Positions 1 to 7,069 are shown, numbered from the stretch's first letter. The stretch is 10,102 bases of DNA from Bacteroidia bacterium (GCA_020848595.1 JADLHV010000085.1:1-10102); one strand, 5' to 3'. Notes: generated from the letters alone by a model not told the origin. Made by a program: numbers and translations.

Positions 1-1267
1 ATTTATCCAATGTTTTTATCAACCAAGGTTCGGCACCATTGGCCAGATAACCATCGCTTAAGAACATAACAGGAATTGTATGTTCTAATGATAATTTAGT
101 CGCCATATAAACCATTTCATAGCAATCGGAAGGCTTGCAAGCAGCAATAACAAGTATTGGACATTCGCCATTGCGACCATAAAGCGCTTGTAGTAAGTCG
201 GCTTGTTCTGTTTTGGTAGGCAAACCAGTTGACGGTCCACCCCTTTGAATATTGCAAATAACTAAAGGTAATTCTAGCATAGTTGCTAAGCCAATAGCCT
301 CTGTTTTAAGAGCAATACCAGGTCCAGAACTTGTAGTAACGCCAATTTTACCACCATAAGAAGCTCCAATAGCAGAACAAATTCCGGCAATTTCGTCTTC
401 AGCTTGAAAGGTCATTACTTCAAATCCTTTATGTTTAGATAGTTCGTGCAAAATATCACTAGCTGGAGTTATAGGATAAGAACCGAGAAATAGATGCAAA
501 CCACTATTAACAGACGCGGCCATTAATCCCAGTGCTGTAGCTTGATTTCCATTAATACTACGGTAAATACCAGGCGCATTGCTTGCAGATACCACTTCAT
601 AACGACTAGCAAAAAGTTCGGAAGTTTCTCCAAAGTTAAAACCAGCTTTAATAGCCGCTATATTAGCCTGAGCTACTTGAACATTTTTCTTAAAATTATT
701 TTCTACAAAACGAATAGTATTAGATGGGTCTCTATCAAAAAGCCAATAGACAATACCCAATACATACATGTTTTTACAGCGTTCAGACTCTTTATTTCCA
801 AGTCCAAAATCAGCAACCGCTAGTTTAGTAAGTTTTGTAATATCTGCTGAGTAAACCGTATATGAGTCGAGACTACCATTAGAAAGAGGGTTATCATTTT
901 CTTGAAAACCAGCAAGACGTAAATTTTTATCATCAAAACCATCGTTATTGGCTATAATAATGCCATTAGGTTTTAAATATTTAATATTTGTTTTCAGAGC
1001 TGCTGCGTTGAGAGCAACTAAGACATCGTATCGATCGCCAGCGGTTAAGATTTCGGAGCTTCCAAAATGTATTTGATAACCCGAAACACCAGGTACGGTG
1101 CCTATTGGAGCACGGATTTCGGCAGGAAAGTCAGGAAATGTTACGATATCATTGCCGAACAAGGCATTAGTTTCTGCGAATTGGGTGCCAGTTAATTGTA
1201 CGCCGTCTCCGCTATCTCCGGCAAATTTAACTACCACATGTTCGACTTTTGTCTTAACTGGATTCAC
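1..1267 (-). CDS. korA: 2-oxoacid:ferredoxin oxidoreductase, fused gamma/alpha subunit (KorA), partial
   Basis: Partial gene: the first 422 codons are present and the C-terminus lies beyond the left edge; family members of this fused type usually have about 600 residues. With its beta partner (KorB) the family oxidatively decarboxylates 2-oxoglutarate or a related 2-oxoacid to the acyl-CoA, reducing ferredoxin, in the cytoplasm. A gamma domain comes first, with GDSGDG at residues 17-22 and GTQF just after. The alpha (pyrimidine-binding) domain starts near residue 240 and shows SYPITPASD (263-271), QAEDEIAG (288-295), TSSGPG (312-317) and QRGGPSTGLPTKTEQ (341-355). The start is taken as GTG at 1267: a TAG stop lies in frame upstream, no ATG lies between, and this leaves the usual short lead before GDSGDG. 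It is preceded by an A-rich stretch rather than a Shine-Dalgarno. Substrate choice (2-oxoglutarate versus another 2-oxoacid) is inferred from the family. korB is expected immediately downstream, outside the window. Confidence 0.93.
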   Translation of the reverse strand, partial: MNPVKTKVEHVVVKFAGDSGDGVQLTGTQFAETNALFGNDIVTFPDFPAEIRAPIGTVPGVSGYQIHFGSSEILTAGDRYDVLVALNAAALKTNIKYLKPNGIIIANNDGFDDKNLRLAGFQENDNPLSNGSLDSYTVYSADITKLTKLAVADFGLGNKESERCKNMYVLGIVYWLFDRDPSNTIRFVENNFKKNVQVAQANIAAIKAGFNFGETSELFASRYEVVSASNAPGIYRSINGNQATALGLMAASVNSGLHLFLGSYPITPASDILHELSKHKGFEVMTFQAEDEIAGICSAIGASYGGKIGVTTSSGPGIALKTEAIGLATMLELPLVICNIQRGGPSTGLPTKTEQADLLQALYGRNGECPILVIAACKPSDCYEMVYMATKLSLEHTIPVMFLSDGYLANGAEPWLIKTLDK

Positions 1268-1281
1268 TTTGTTTTTTCTTG

Positions 1282-1289
1282 CAAAATTA
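1282..1289 (-). promoter_or_regulatory. Putative Bacteroidota -7 promoter box upstream of korA
   Basis: Read on the minus strand this is TAATTTTG, an exact match to the TAnnTTTG -7 element used by the Bacteroidota primary sigma factor. It ends 14 nt before the korA GTG, so transcription would start only about 10 nt upstream of the start codon, giving a very short leader. No clear TTTG or TTG element is visible at the expected distance upstream. Such a short motif also occurs by chance in A+T-rich DNA, so confidence rests mainly on its position in the intergenic gap. Confidence 0.4.
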
Positions 1290-1320
1290 TGCCTTTTAAT
1301 GCACTATTGAACTGAATCTG

Positions 1321-1345
1321 ACATAAATCATTTGGTGACTTATGT
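1321..1345 (-). terminator. Hairpin-forming inverted repeat between the DUF4836-like gene and korA, possible terminator
   Basis: Arms ACATAAATCA (1321-1330) and TGACTTATGT (1336-1345) flank a 5-nt loop. On minus-strand RNA all ten pairs form, one as a G-U wobble; on plus-strand RNA the same position is an A-C mismatch. The stem begins 24 nt beyond the stop codon of the membrane-anchored DUF4836-like gene, where a terminator of the five-gene run would be expected. However, no U-tract follows, so it is not a standard intrinsic terminator. It could instead stabilise the 3' end of the transcript or be a binding site upstream of the korA promoter. Confidence 0.35.
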
Positions 1346-1361
1346 TACTAATTGTTACTAA
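1343..1361. repeat. 9-bp direct repeat, TGTTACTAA, period 10
   Basis: TGTTACTAA occurs at 1343-1351 and again at 1353-1361, one helical turn apart, in the spacer upstream of korA. The first copy overlaps the end of the hairpin at 1321-1345. The one-turn spacing would suit two copies of a DNA-binding protein on the same face, but with only two short copies chance is a real alternative. Confidence 0.45.
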
Positions 1362-1368
1362 AGTGAAT

Positions 1369-2583
1369 TTATAATTTAAAATCGACTATATATTGCCTAC
1401 TATCCCCATTTCTTTTTCCTATTAGCTTCACTTTAAATGGTATTGGACTGTTATAGATTTTACTGATAAATGTATTGTCAAAATATATATAGTAGTCTAA
1501 AGCTTGTTCAGGCATTCGAATCGATGAACTGTCTTTAAGCAAATAGTTCGACCGATAATGAATCGAGCCACTTGAATCTTGAGTTAATTGAATAAAGCCA
1601 TTGACGGTGTCGGATTTAAACGTAGTGACCAGCTTTTTTTCGAAATTTTCATCAAATTCATAGCGCTCATATTTTATCGTGTTTATCTGTGGGCCGTTAA
1701 AAAGTACTAAGTTTCTATTGCTGATATTTGAAATATTTTGTTCGTCTTTATCACTCACATCCGAAATATAAAAGGCATGTATAAATGATATAAATTGATT
1801 GATTTTAGTAGAGTTTGAACTTGAAAGAAAAACAGCATTATAGTTATCTAAAGCCTCAATTGAATTTAAATTTGATGGGAGAGTGCCATTAATATCCGAT
1901 AAAAGGATGCGCCAATTGTTTTGATATGACAGAACACCTTTTAACTCACCTTGCGATTCAAAAGGATTTAATTTTGAATAGAACCATAGCGGTACACTGT
2001 CATTAGTGGATTTTTTGAAAGAAGACGATTGCGCAAAGGATTTTTTTGTATCTAATAAATTAAATTGCCTTTTTTTTAGGTTATTATTTTTTAGCTTAAT
2101 ACTTAAATACACCACTTGTTTGTTCCATTGCCAATTGATTATTCCATCGTTACTTGAATAATCATTCCAATCATTTTTTGTTGAATTTTGTTGATAGGCA
2201 TTCAAATGTTTTTCTATAATCTGTTGTTTAAATTTCTCTTGATCATTAAGAAGAAACGCGATGTAAACTTGTTCGTCGATAATAAAGAAAGCGGCATCTC
2301 CAAAAGGGTCAATGCCCGCATTTTTAAGTTCGTCTAACTTAGGTAAATAAGGGATTTCATTTAATTTATCCTTAAGAAAATCAAATTTATGCGATTGAGT
2401 TTTTAAAGAAGATTGACGAATTAATTGCTTGAAATTAATATAGACAACAACATCAGATTCGGCAGGTATGTAGGTAATAAGAGCACTTTTACTTTGAAAC
2501 TTTATGTACAACCATGTACCAATTCCTGCTATAAAAAGGATAACAATTGATAAAAGTGTTATTATCCATTTTTTCAAACTCAT
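1369..2583 (-). CDS. Membrane-anchored DUF4836-like protein of unknown function
   Basis: 404 residues. The N-terminus is a short basic cytoplasmic tail (KK at 4-5) followed by one hydrophobic segment at about residues 8-27, without a lipobox or obvious signal-peptidase site. This predicts an inner-membrane anchor with the rest in the periplasm. The region just after it resembles the N-terminus of the neighbouring 656-residue protein: YIPAESDVVVYINF (38-51) against YIPSDATLIVRINF. A second match is LNDQEKFKQQI (112-122) against LDDAKKFESKI. The remainder alternates short hydrophobic strands with polar, Asn/Ser/Lys-rich stretches and shows no catalytic motif. The ATG overlaps the upstream stop codon in ATGA (2580-2583), implying translational coupling, and this is the last gene of the run. 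Family placement is by eye from the N-terminal pattern; no enzymatic role can be assigned. DUF3352-type proteins are an alternative assignment, as they begin similarly. Confidence 0.8.
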   Translation of the reverse strand: MSLKKWIITLLSIVILFIAGIGTWLYIKFQSKSALITYIPAESDVVVYINFKQLIRQSSLKTQSHKFDFLKDKLNEIPYLPKLDELKNAGIDPFGDAAFFIIDEQVYIAFLLNDQEKFKQQIIEKHLNAYQQNSTKNDWNDYSSNDGIINWQWNKQVVYLSIKLKNNNLKKRQFNLLDTKKSFAQSSSFKKSTNDSVPLWFYSKLNPFESQGELKGVLSYQNNWRILLSDINGTLPSNLNSIEALDNYNAVFLSSSNSTKINQFISFIHAFYISDVSDKDEQNISNISNRNLVLFNGPQINTIKYERYEFDENFEKKLVTTFKSDTVNGFIQLTQDSSGSIHYRSNYLLKDSSSIRMPEQALDYYIYFDNTFISKIYNSPIPFKVKLIGKRNGDSRQYIVDFKL

Positions 2584-4550
2584 AAACGCTTTAACAGATT
2601 CAAGAGTATGCTTAAACTATTATCAGAACTATTAGTTAAGGAAAGAACAGCCTCCATACTTATCGAATTATCTTTTGGTTCAGTATTGAATAAAGTAAGA
2701 TCACCTAAATTAGCTGCCATTTCATTAATTTCTCTCATTTGACGAGAAGAAGATGGGTAGTTTTGATTGATAGAGCTTAAGATTTTTGAACTATAAACTT
2801 TCATAGCAAAATTGTGACTTAAGATAAATTTTTGTTCCTCTTTAGTCATTAATTGACCTTTATCAAAACCAGATTGCTTCTCTAGTGCAAGAACAGGGTC
2901 ATTGGTTATAATAAAGGCATCTTCTGTTAAAACTATATATAGATTAAATTGCACTTCTCTAGAAGAGTTAAGCGAAATAACATTCTCTTTTACTTTAGTA
3001 AACACAGTGAATTTGCCTATAATATCAAATAATTTCTTTGCATATTCTTTATTATCGACACCAAGTACCCATACCACTTTAGGTTGTTTAATAGTTTTTT
3101 CTTTAACAACAGGACGACTTACAAAATCTTCATCATATTCGTAAGAATTGTAACTAATTTTAGCATCCAAAAATCCATTTACTGCGATAATTTGACGATC
3201 GGAAAAAGTGCCATAAATCATCTCTTTATCAATTAAACTCCAAATTAATTGAATAGTTGGAGAAATATTATATTCACTTCTGCTTACTGATGAGTTATCT
3301 AATAATTCAAAATAGAAGTTTTCGTAAAACTTAGACATCTCTTTAGTGTTGACTGAAATAGATGCAAATGCCATCATGTTCGTACCATCGATGTATTTAA
3401 ATAAGTCTTTATTTTGTTTTTTCTTATAGGCTGCTTCAACATGTTTAAAGGCTTCGTCTCCAAATGAGTTATATGTTTTAATTCGCACATTGCCATTTTC
3501 GAAATTTAAAGTCATTCCAGCACTAATGTTTTTGGAATAAATCATAGTATTGTTTTTGGCTTGATTAAAATCCTGACTGTAATATACCTGCGAGAATGGA
3601 TTCATTATTTTACTCATTTGAGCAATAGGGTTATTAATGAAAACAACCACATCATTATTATCCTTTACTAGTCTCGCATAATTTCTATCCATATAGATTG
3701 GTGTTGTAGCAGCTTTGCAAATGGATTTAAAATCATTTAAAAGCTTTTCAAATTTTTCAGCTAATTCAGCCTCCTTAATTTTTTGAAAGCGGGCTTTAGC
3801 TCTGTCAGTAATGCCATTATCATCAGCTAAATTATCTTGAATTACATTATAGTAGTTTGTGTTATTAGAAGTGTTGATTTTTACGTATAATAAGCTATCA
3901 CTTATTAACCTATAAACTTCCATTTCTGCATAATAGGTAGAATCTTTGTACGAGTTACGGTTATCATAGCCATAATCGTCTCCTCCATAATAATATTCTT
4001 CATTGCCAATGACTTCTCTTTTTTTATCTTTAATTGTGAATTTTGACTTATCATTTATAAAGATGAATGCTATATTTTGAGATATACCAATAACTATTTT
4101 TTCACTAAAGAAAAAAGTGCCTTCTTCTGTTTGTTTTTTTACGAAGTATGCAGGATCATGACAATAATCATCATTACCAATTTTTGATTCGAATTTTTTA
4201 GCATCATCAAGTGTTATTAGGTAAGTAGTGCCAGAGTAGAATTCACTTTGCTTTTGGTAAATATACGCCTCACTTTTTAAGTTTACTCCAAATTCTAATG
4301 GATTGCTCATCATATCCTTTACAGAAAAGATATTACAATTATTATAGTAGGAATAACGTGAATTTCCTGGAAGAATATCCTGTAGATATTTCAAGTAATT
4401 TTCACCTTTGCTTTTAGTATTAAGATTATTGAAATTAATACGCACTATTAATGTAGCATCACTAGGTATGTAATCTTTAAGTTCGGTAGCTTTCGTAGAT
4501 TGGCTAAAAAGAAGTACGAATAGTAGGAGAATAGAAATTTTATGGGTCAT
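2580..4550 (-). CDS. Exported DUF4836-like protein of unknown function
   Basis: 656 residues. A signal peptide covers residues 1-21 (hydrophobic core 5-16), with a likely signal-peptidase I cut after Ala21; there is no lipobox, so a soluble periplasmic or exported protein is predicted. The mature start, YIPSDATLIVRINF (27-40) then a polar helix, is characteristic of the Bacteroidota DUF4836 family, as is the end of the protein: a strand at about 629-638 followed by NSLSILLNLLKRL at 644-656. Also visible are NPLEFGVNLKSEAYIY (83-98), a low-complexity Tyr/Asp/Gly/Asn stretch at about 184-207, and a charged, probably helical segment at 250-280. Only three cysteines are evident (72, 130, 278) and no catalytic signature. 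Its ATG overlaps the stop of the lipoprotein gene in ATGA (4547-4550), and its TGA overlaps the start of the next gene in the same way. Length is somewhat above what I would expect for the family. Function is unknown. Confidence 0.85.
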   Translation of the reverse strand: MTHKISILLLFVLLFSQSTKATELKDYIPSDATLIVRINFNNLNTKSKGENYLKYLQDILPGNSRYSYYNNCNIFSVKDMMSNPLEFGVNLKSEAYIYQKQSEFYSGTTYLITLDDAKKFESKIGNDDYCHDPAYFVKKQTEEGTFFFSEKIVIGISQNIAFIFINDKSKFTIKDKKREVIGNEEYYYGGDDYGYDNRNSYKDSTYYAEMEVYRLISDSLLYVKINTSNNTNYYNVIQDNLADDNGITDRAKARFQKIKEAELAEKFEKLLNDFKSICKAATTPIYMDRNYARLVKDNNDVVVFINNPIAQMSKIMNPFSQVYYSQDFNQAKNNTMIYSKNISAGMTLNFENGNVRIKTYNSFGDEAFKHVEAAYKKKQNKDLFKYIDGTNMMAFASISVNTKEMSKFYENFYFELLDNSSVSRSEYNISPTIQLIWSLIDKEMIYGTFSDRQIIAVNGFLDAKISYNSYEYDEDFVSRPVVKEKTIKQPKVVWVLGVDNKEYAKKLFDIIGKFTVFTKVKENVISLNSSREVQFNLYIVLTEDAFIITNDPVLALEKQSGFDKGQLMTKEEQKFILSHNFAMKVYSSKILSSINQNYPSSSRQMREINEMAANLGDLTLFNTEPKDNSISMEAVLSLTNSSDNSLSILLNLLKRL

Positions 4551-5203
4551 TTTAATTTGATAGAATTAGATAGAAGTGAAGGGTTTGCCGTCAATTCTTT
4601 TATGTTATGTTTAAGGAAAACTGCTTTTTTGTTTTTAGATATAATTGCTTTTGAATTACTTGTACTTTCTACAGTGTTTTGAAATCTGTATATCGATGTA
4701 ATTGTTGCATCATCAAATAATTTAAAGTGCTTTTTGTCAACCTTTTTAAATAAGGTATCATCAGGTATAGTATTGCGTTTAAATACACCATTTTCTTTTT
4801 CATAAAGACGAACAAATGGAAGTGAATATTTAATGCGCTCATGATGTGCAATTTGATTAAGTGCTAAGTTTAAATTTTTAACACTATCGAAATGAAATTG
4901 TATACTAAAAATAAATTGGTCGAAATCAAAAGAGCGTTGAACATTAGTTATGCCTTTAGATATAGAGAGTATTTCAACTACTTTATTTAAATCTTTTTCA
5001 ATTGCATTTTGATTAGGTAAAGTATAGCCCATAAAAGTATCGAGCTTAATAATGTTTTTGAGCTTCAATCGACTTTGAGAGCAATTTAGAGTGTATTCGC
5101 AAGTGCCAGATTCTTCACCATCAAAGCTAATTTCTTCAATAAATTCGAAACACGAACTTAGTAGAATGAGCGGTAAAACTAATATCCAAGAGAAGCTTTT
5201 CAC
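4547..5203 (-). CDS. Lipoprotein of unknown function
   Basis: 218 residues. A type II signal peptide is clear: a hydrophobic core at residues 7-15 and the lipobox LSSC with the lipidated cysteine at 18. Acidic residues lie close behind it (E20, E23, E24), but I see no clear Bacteroidota surface-export signal. FDGEESG (27-33) followed by alternating strands loosely recalls LppM-type lipoproteins, as does the C-terminal segment with isolated strands ending near VFLKHNIKEL (195-204). This similarity is weak and is inference only. The start is GTG at 5203, chosen because it puts the signal peptide at the exact N-terminus and lies 8 bp after the stop of the barrel gene. The gene ends in an ATGA overlap with the large DUF4836-like gene, so the two are probably translated in a coupled way. 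It probably sits on the inner leaflet of the outer membrane. Confidence 0.82.
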   Translation of the reverse strand: MKSFSWILVLPLILLSSCFEFIEEISFDGEESGTCEYTLNCSQSRLKLKNIIKLDTFMGYTLPNQNAIEKDLNKVVEILSISKGITNVQRSFDFDQFIFSIQFHFDSVKNLNLALNQIAHHERIKYSLPFVRLYEKENGVFKRNTIPDDTLFKKVDKKHFKLFDDATITSIYRFQNTVESTSNSKAIISKNKKAVFLKHNIKELTANPSLLSNSIKLK

Positions 5204-5211
5204 TTTACAAA

Positions 5212-5856
5212 TTATAAAGCGATAAGGATTCCAAATGAGGCTTTAAATTGTACACCTTTTTGAAAAGGATTAAACAATCCAATATTAAGTTCTTTGTGAT
5301 GATCTCCAGAAACCGGAATAAAAACACCACCACCAATAGCTGCATCTAAGTAGATATTTTCGAAAATAGATTTTCTGCTTCCCAACATATAGCCAACACC
5401 AATAGTTGAAGCGCTATAAGTAGTTGTTTTGGTAATGGAACTTGGAGAAGAAGGGGTATAAACTATTTCGTTATGATCTGCAGATTGAGTTTTAAGATTA
5501 AAAAATGGCGCTAAGAAAACATTTCTAATATAGTTGTTATTCTTTCTGTAAAAACGATATTGCATTTCTATTCTAAATCCATTCATATTCGAGTAATCAT
5601 CTTTCAAATCTAAGAAACCAGCTTCTTGACTAAGATAATAACCGACATTAACTATAAAGGATTCCTTATGAGTAACAGAAGTTTCATAACCCAATTCGAG
5701 TCCACCAATAGTTAGCGCGAGTGGATTAAAGTGAATCATTTTTTTGTAAGGTGATTTCTTAGTTGTGGTTACAGGTTCATCGTCGAACGACTTTAAGGCG
5801 TGCGCACTAGAAAAAGAAACAACTAAAAAGGATAAGAATAATGCAATAGTTTTCAT
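5212..5856 (-). CDS. Small outer-membrane beta-barrel-like protein
   Basis: 214 residues. The signal peptide spans about residues 1-20 with AHA at 18-20 as the cleavage motif. After a short polar linker (21-38) comes FNPLALTIGGLELGYE (43-58), a pattern typical of the first strands of small Bacteroidota barrels such as DUF3575-like proteins. Further amphipathic strands with aromatic ends follow: VNVGYYL (69-75), FRIEMQYRFY (94-103), VFLAPFFNL (113-121), TIGVGYML (151-158), LDAAIGGGVFIPV (170-182) and a final strand VQFKASFGILIAL (202-214) running to the C-terminus, as expected for assembly by the BAM machinery. It starts 11 bp after the gcvT stop and ends 8 bp before the lipoprotein gene, so it belongs to the same run. 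A transport, adhesion or structural role cannot be distinguished from the sequence. Confidence 0.8.
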   Translation of the reverse strand: MKTIALFLSFLVVSFSSAHALKSFDDEPVTTTKKSPYKKMIHFNPLALTIGGLELGYETSVTHKESFIVNVGYYLSQEAGFLDLKDDYSNMNGFRIEMQYRFYRKNNNYIRNVFLAPFFNLKTQSADHNEIVYTPSSPSSITKTTTYSASTIGVGYMLGSRKSIFENIYLDAAIGGGVFIPVSGDHHKELNIGLFNPFQKGVQFKASFGILIAL

Positions 5857-5867
5857 AGAATTATAAT

Positions 5868-6962
5868 TTATAAAAAAGGTATTTTACAAACAACAGCTTT
5901 AAGTGCTTTGTCTCTAACTTCAATAAATATTTCGGTTCCAGCTTTGCTAAATTCGGTAGTAACATAACCCATTCCGATAGCTTTGCCTAAACTAGGAGAT
6001 TGTGTGCCGGATGTTACTTCACCAATCAAATTGCCTTGAGCATCTTTAATAGAATAATGTTGTCTTGGTATGCCTCTATCAAGCATTTCAAATCCAACTA
6101 ATTTTTTAGAAACACCATTTTCTTTTAGAGATTTGTGGTAAGAACTATTAACAAAATCCTTAGTGAATTTGGTAATCCAACCTAAACCAGCTTCAATAGG
6201 AGAGGTGCTATCATTAATGTCATTGCCATACAAGCAAAAACCTTTTTCGAGTCTCAAAGTATCTCTGCAGCCTAAACCACAAGGTATTATATCAAAAGAT
6301 TTACCGGCTTCAAAAATAGCATCCCATAATGTACTAGCATCTTTGTTCCATACATATAATTCAAATCCACCAGCACAAGTGTACCCCGTATTAGAAATAA
6401 TGACATCTTCGCAGCCAGCCATTGTTCCACCTTTGAAACTATAATATTCCATTTCAGAAAGGTTAACATCTGTAAGCGTTTGAAGCACTTTAATAGCATT
6501 TGGACCTTGCACAGCGAAAAGACTTAATCCGTCACTCATATTTTCCATTTGAACTCCAAATGTGTTATGAGAAGCAATCCAATCCCAATCTTTTTGAATA
6601 TTAGAAGCATTAACTACTAGATAATATTCATTTTGGTTGTATCTGTAAACCAATAAATCATCGACGATACCACCGGTATTATTAGGCATGCAAGAGTATT
6701 GCACTTTACCATCGGTTAATTTAGATGCGTCATTAGAGGTTACTAATTGAATTAGTTCGAGCGCTTTATCACCTTTTAGCATAAATTCTCCCATGTGAGA
6801 GACGTCAAAAACACCAACATTGTTACGAACCGCATTGTGTTCAAGGATTAAGTTGCTGTATTGTACTGGCATATTGAATCCAGCGAAAGGCACCATTTTA
6901 CCGCCTAAAGCGATGTGTAGGTCGTTAAGTTCTACATTCTTAAGAGATTGTGTACTATCCAT
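5868..6962 (-). CDS. gcvT: Glycine cleavage system T-protein (aminomethyltransferase)
   Basis: 364 residues, the usual length. GcvT takes the aminomethyl group from the lipoyl arm of the H-protein, releases ammonia and makes 5,10-methylenetetrahydrofolate in the cytoplasm. Family landmarks in order: FAGFNMPVQYSN (26-37), VGVFDVSHMGEF (49-60), GGIVDDLLVYRY (97-108) with the conserved aspartate at 101, YLVVNASNIQKDW (114-126), FAVQGPNA (149-156), GLGCRDTLRLEKGFCLYGND (229-248), SPIEAGLGW (254-262), and the C-terminal domain with GIPRQ (297-301) and GEVTSGTQSPSLGKAIGMGY (314-333). One oddity is TGYTCAGGFE at 192-201, where the family usually has TGYTGE or TGYTGA: Cys195 replaces a common glycine. 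The ATG at 6962 gives the normal N-terminus and lies 10 nt after a promoter box. The other glycine-cleavage genes (H, P) are not in the window; envelope genes follow instead. Confidence 0.97.
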   Translation of the reverse strand: MDSTQSLKNVELNDLHIALGGKMVPFAGFNMPVQYSNLILEHNAVRNNVGVFDVSHMGEFMLKGDKALELIQLVTSNDASKLTDGKVQYSCMPNNTGGIVDDLLVYRYNQNEYYLVVNASNIQKDWDWIASHNTFGVQMENMSDGLSLFAVQGPNAIKVLQTLTDVNLSEMEYYSFKGGTMAGCEDVIISNTGYTCAGGFELYVWNKDASTLWDAIFEAGKSFDIIPCGLGCRDTLRLEKGFCLYGNDINDSTSPIEAGLGWITKFTKDFVNSSYHKSLKENGVSKKLVGFEMLDRGIPRQHYSIKDAQGNLIGEVTSGTQSPSLGKAIGMGYVTTEFSKAGTEIFIEVRDKALKAVVCKIPFL

Positions 6963-6972
6963 AATATTGGGT

Positions 6973-6980
6973 CAAATATA
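6973..6980 (-). promoter_or_regulatory. Putative Bacteroidota -7 promoter box upstream of gcvT and the envelope genes
   Basis: On the minus strand this reads TATATTTG, an exact TAnnTTTG match. It ends 10 nt before the gcvT ATG, so the leader would be only a few nucleotides long, consistent with the absence of any Shine-Dalgarno there. Upstream is a T-rich run but no clean -33 TTTG. Because the four genes after gcvT have no comparable gap, this box probably drives the whole run from 6962 to 1369. Confidence 0.5.
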
Positions 6981-7025
6981 CGGATTTTGAATAAGAAAAA
7001 TAAGTTTACGAGAGTGTAGAAATCT

Positions 7026-7052
7026 AGCGATGTGATTTTGCAATTAATCGCT
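7026..7052. repeat. 6-bp inverted repeat in the gcvT upstream region
   Basis: AGCGAT (7026-7031) and ATCGCT (7047-7052) form a perfect dyad with a 15-nt spacer, located 46-72 nt upstream of the gcvT -7 box. It is one of the few places in this A+T-rich spacer where G and C are concentrated. Arm spacing and position would suit a dimeric regulator, but a 6-bp dyad alone is weak evidence. Confidence 0.3.
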
Positions 7053-7069
7053 GCGAATTGAAAATCAAG

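Noticed and set aside
542..1310. Plus-strand open frames of 93 and 70 codons at the left end
   Set aside because: They lie antisense to korA, whose minus-strand translation has clear family motifs throughout; the plus frames have no recognisable content.
2902..3144. Plus-strand open frame of 80 codons
   Set aside because: Antisense to the DUF4836-like gene, with no homology-like features or start signals.
4669..4851. Minus-strand 60-codon frame within the lipoprotein gene
   Set aside because: An out-of-frame shadow of the lipoprotein gene; the lipoprotein frame has a proper signal peptide and fits the operon spacing.
6163..6499. A plus-strand frame (93 codons) and an alternative minus frame (70 codons) inside gcvT
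   Set aside because: The gcvT frame contains all the family motifs in this stretch, so these are shadows.
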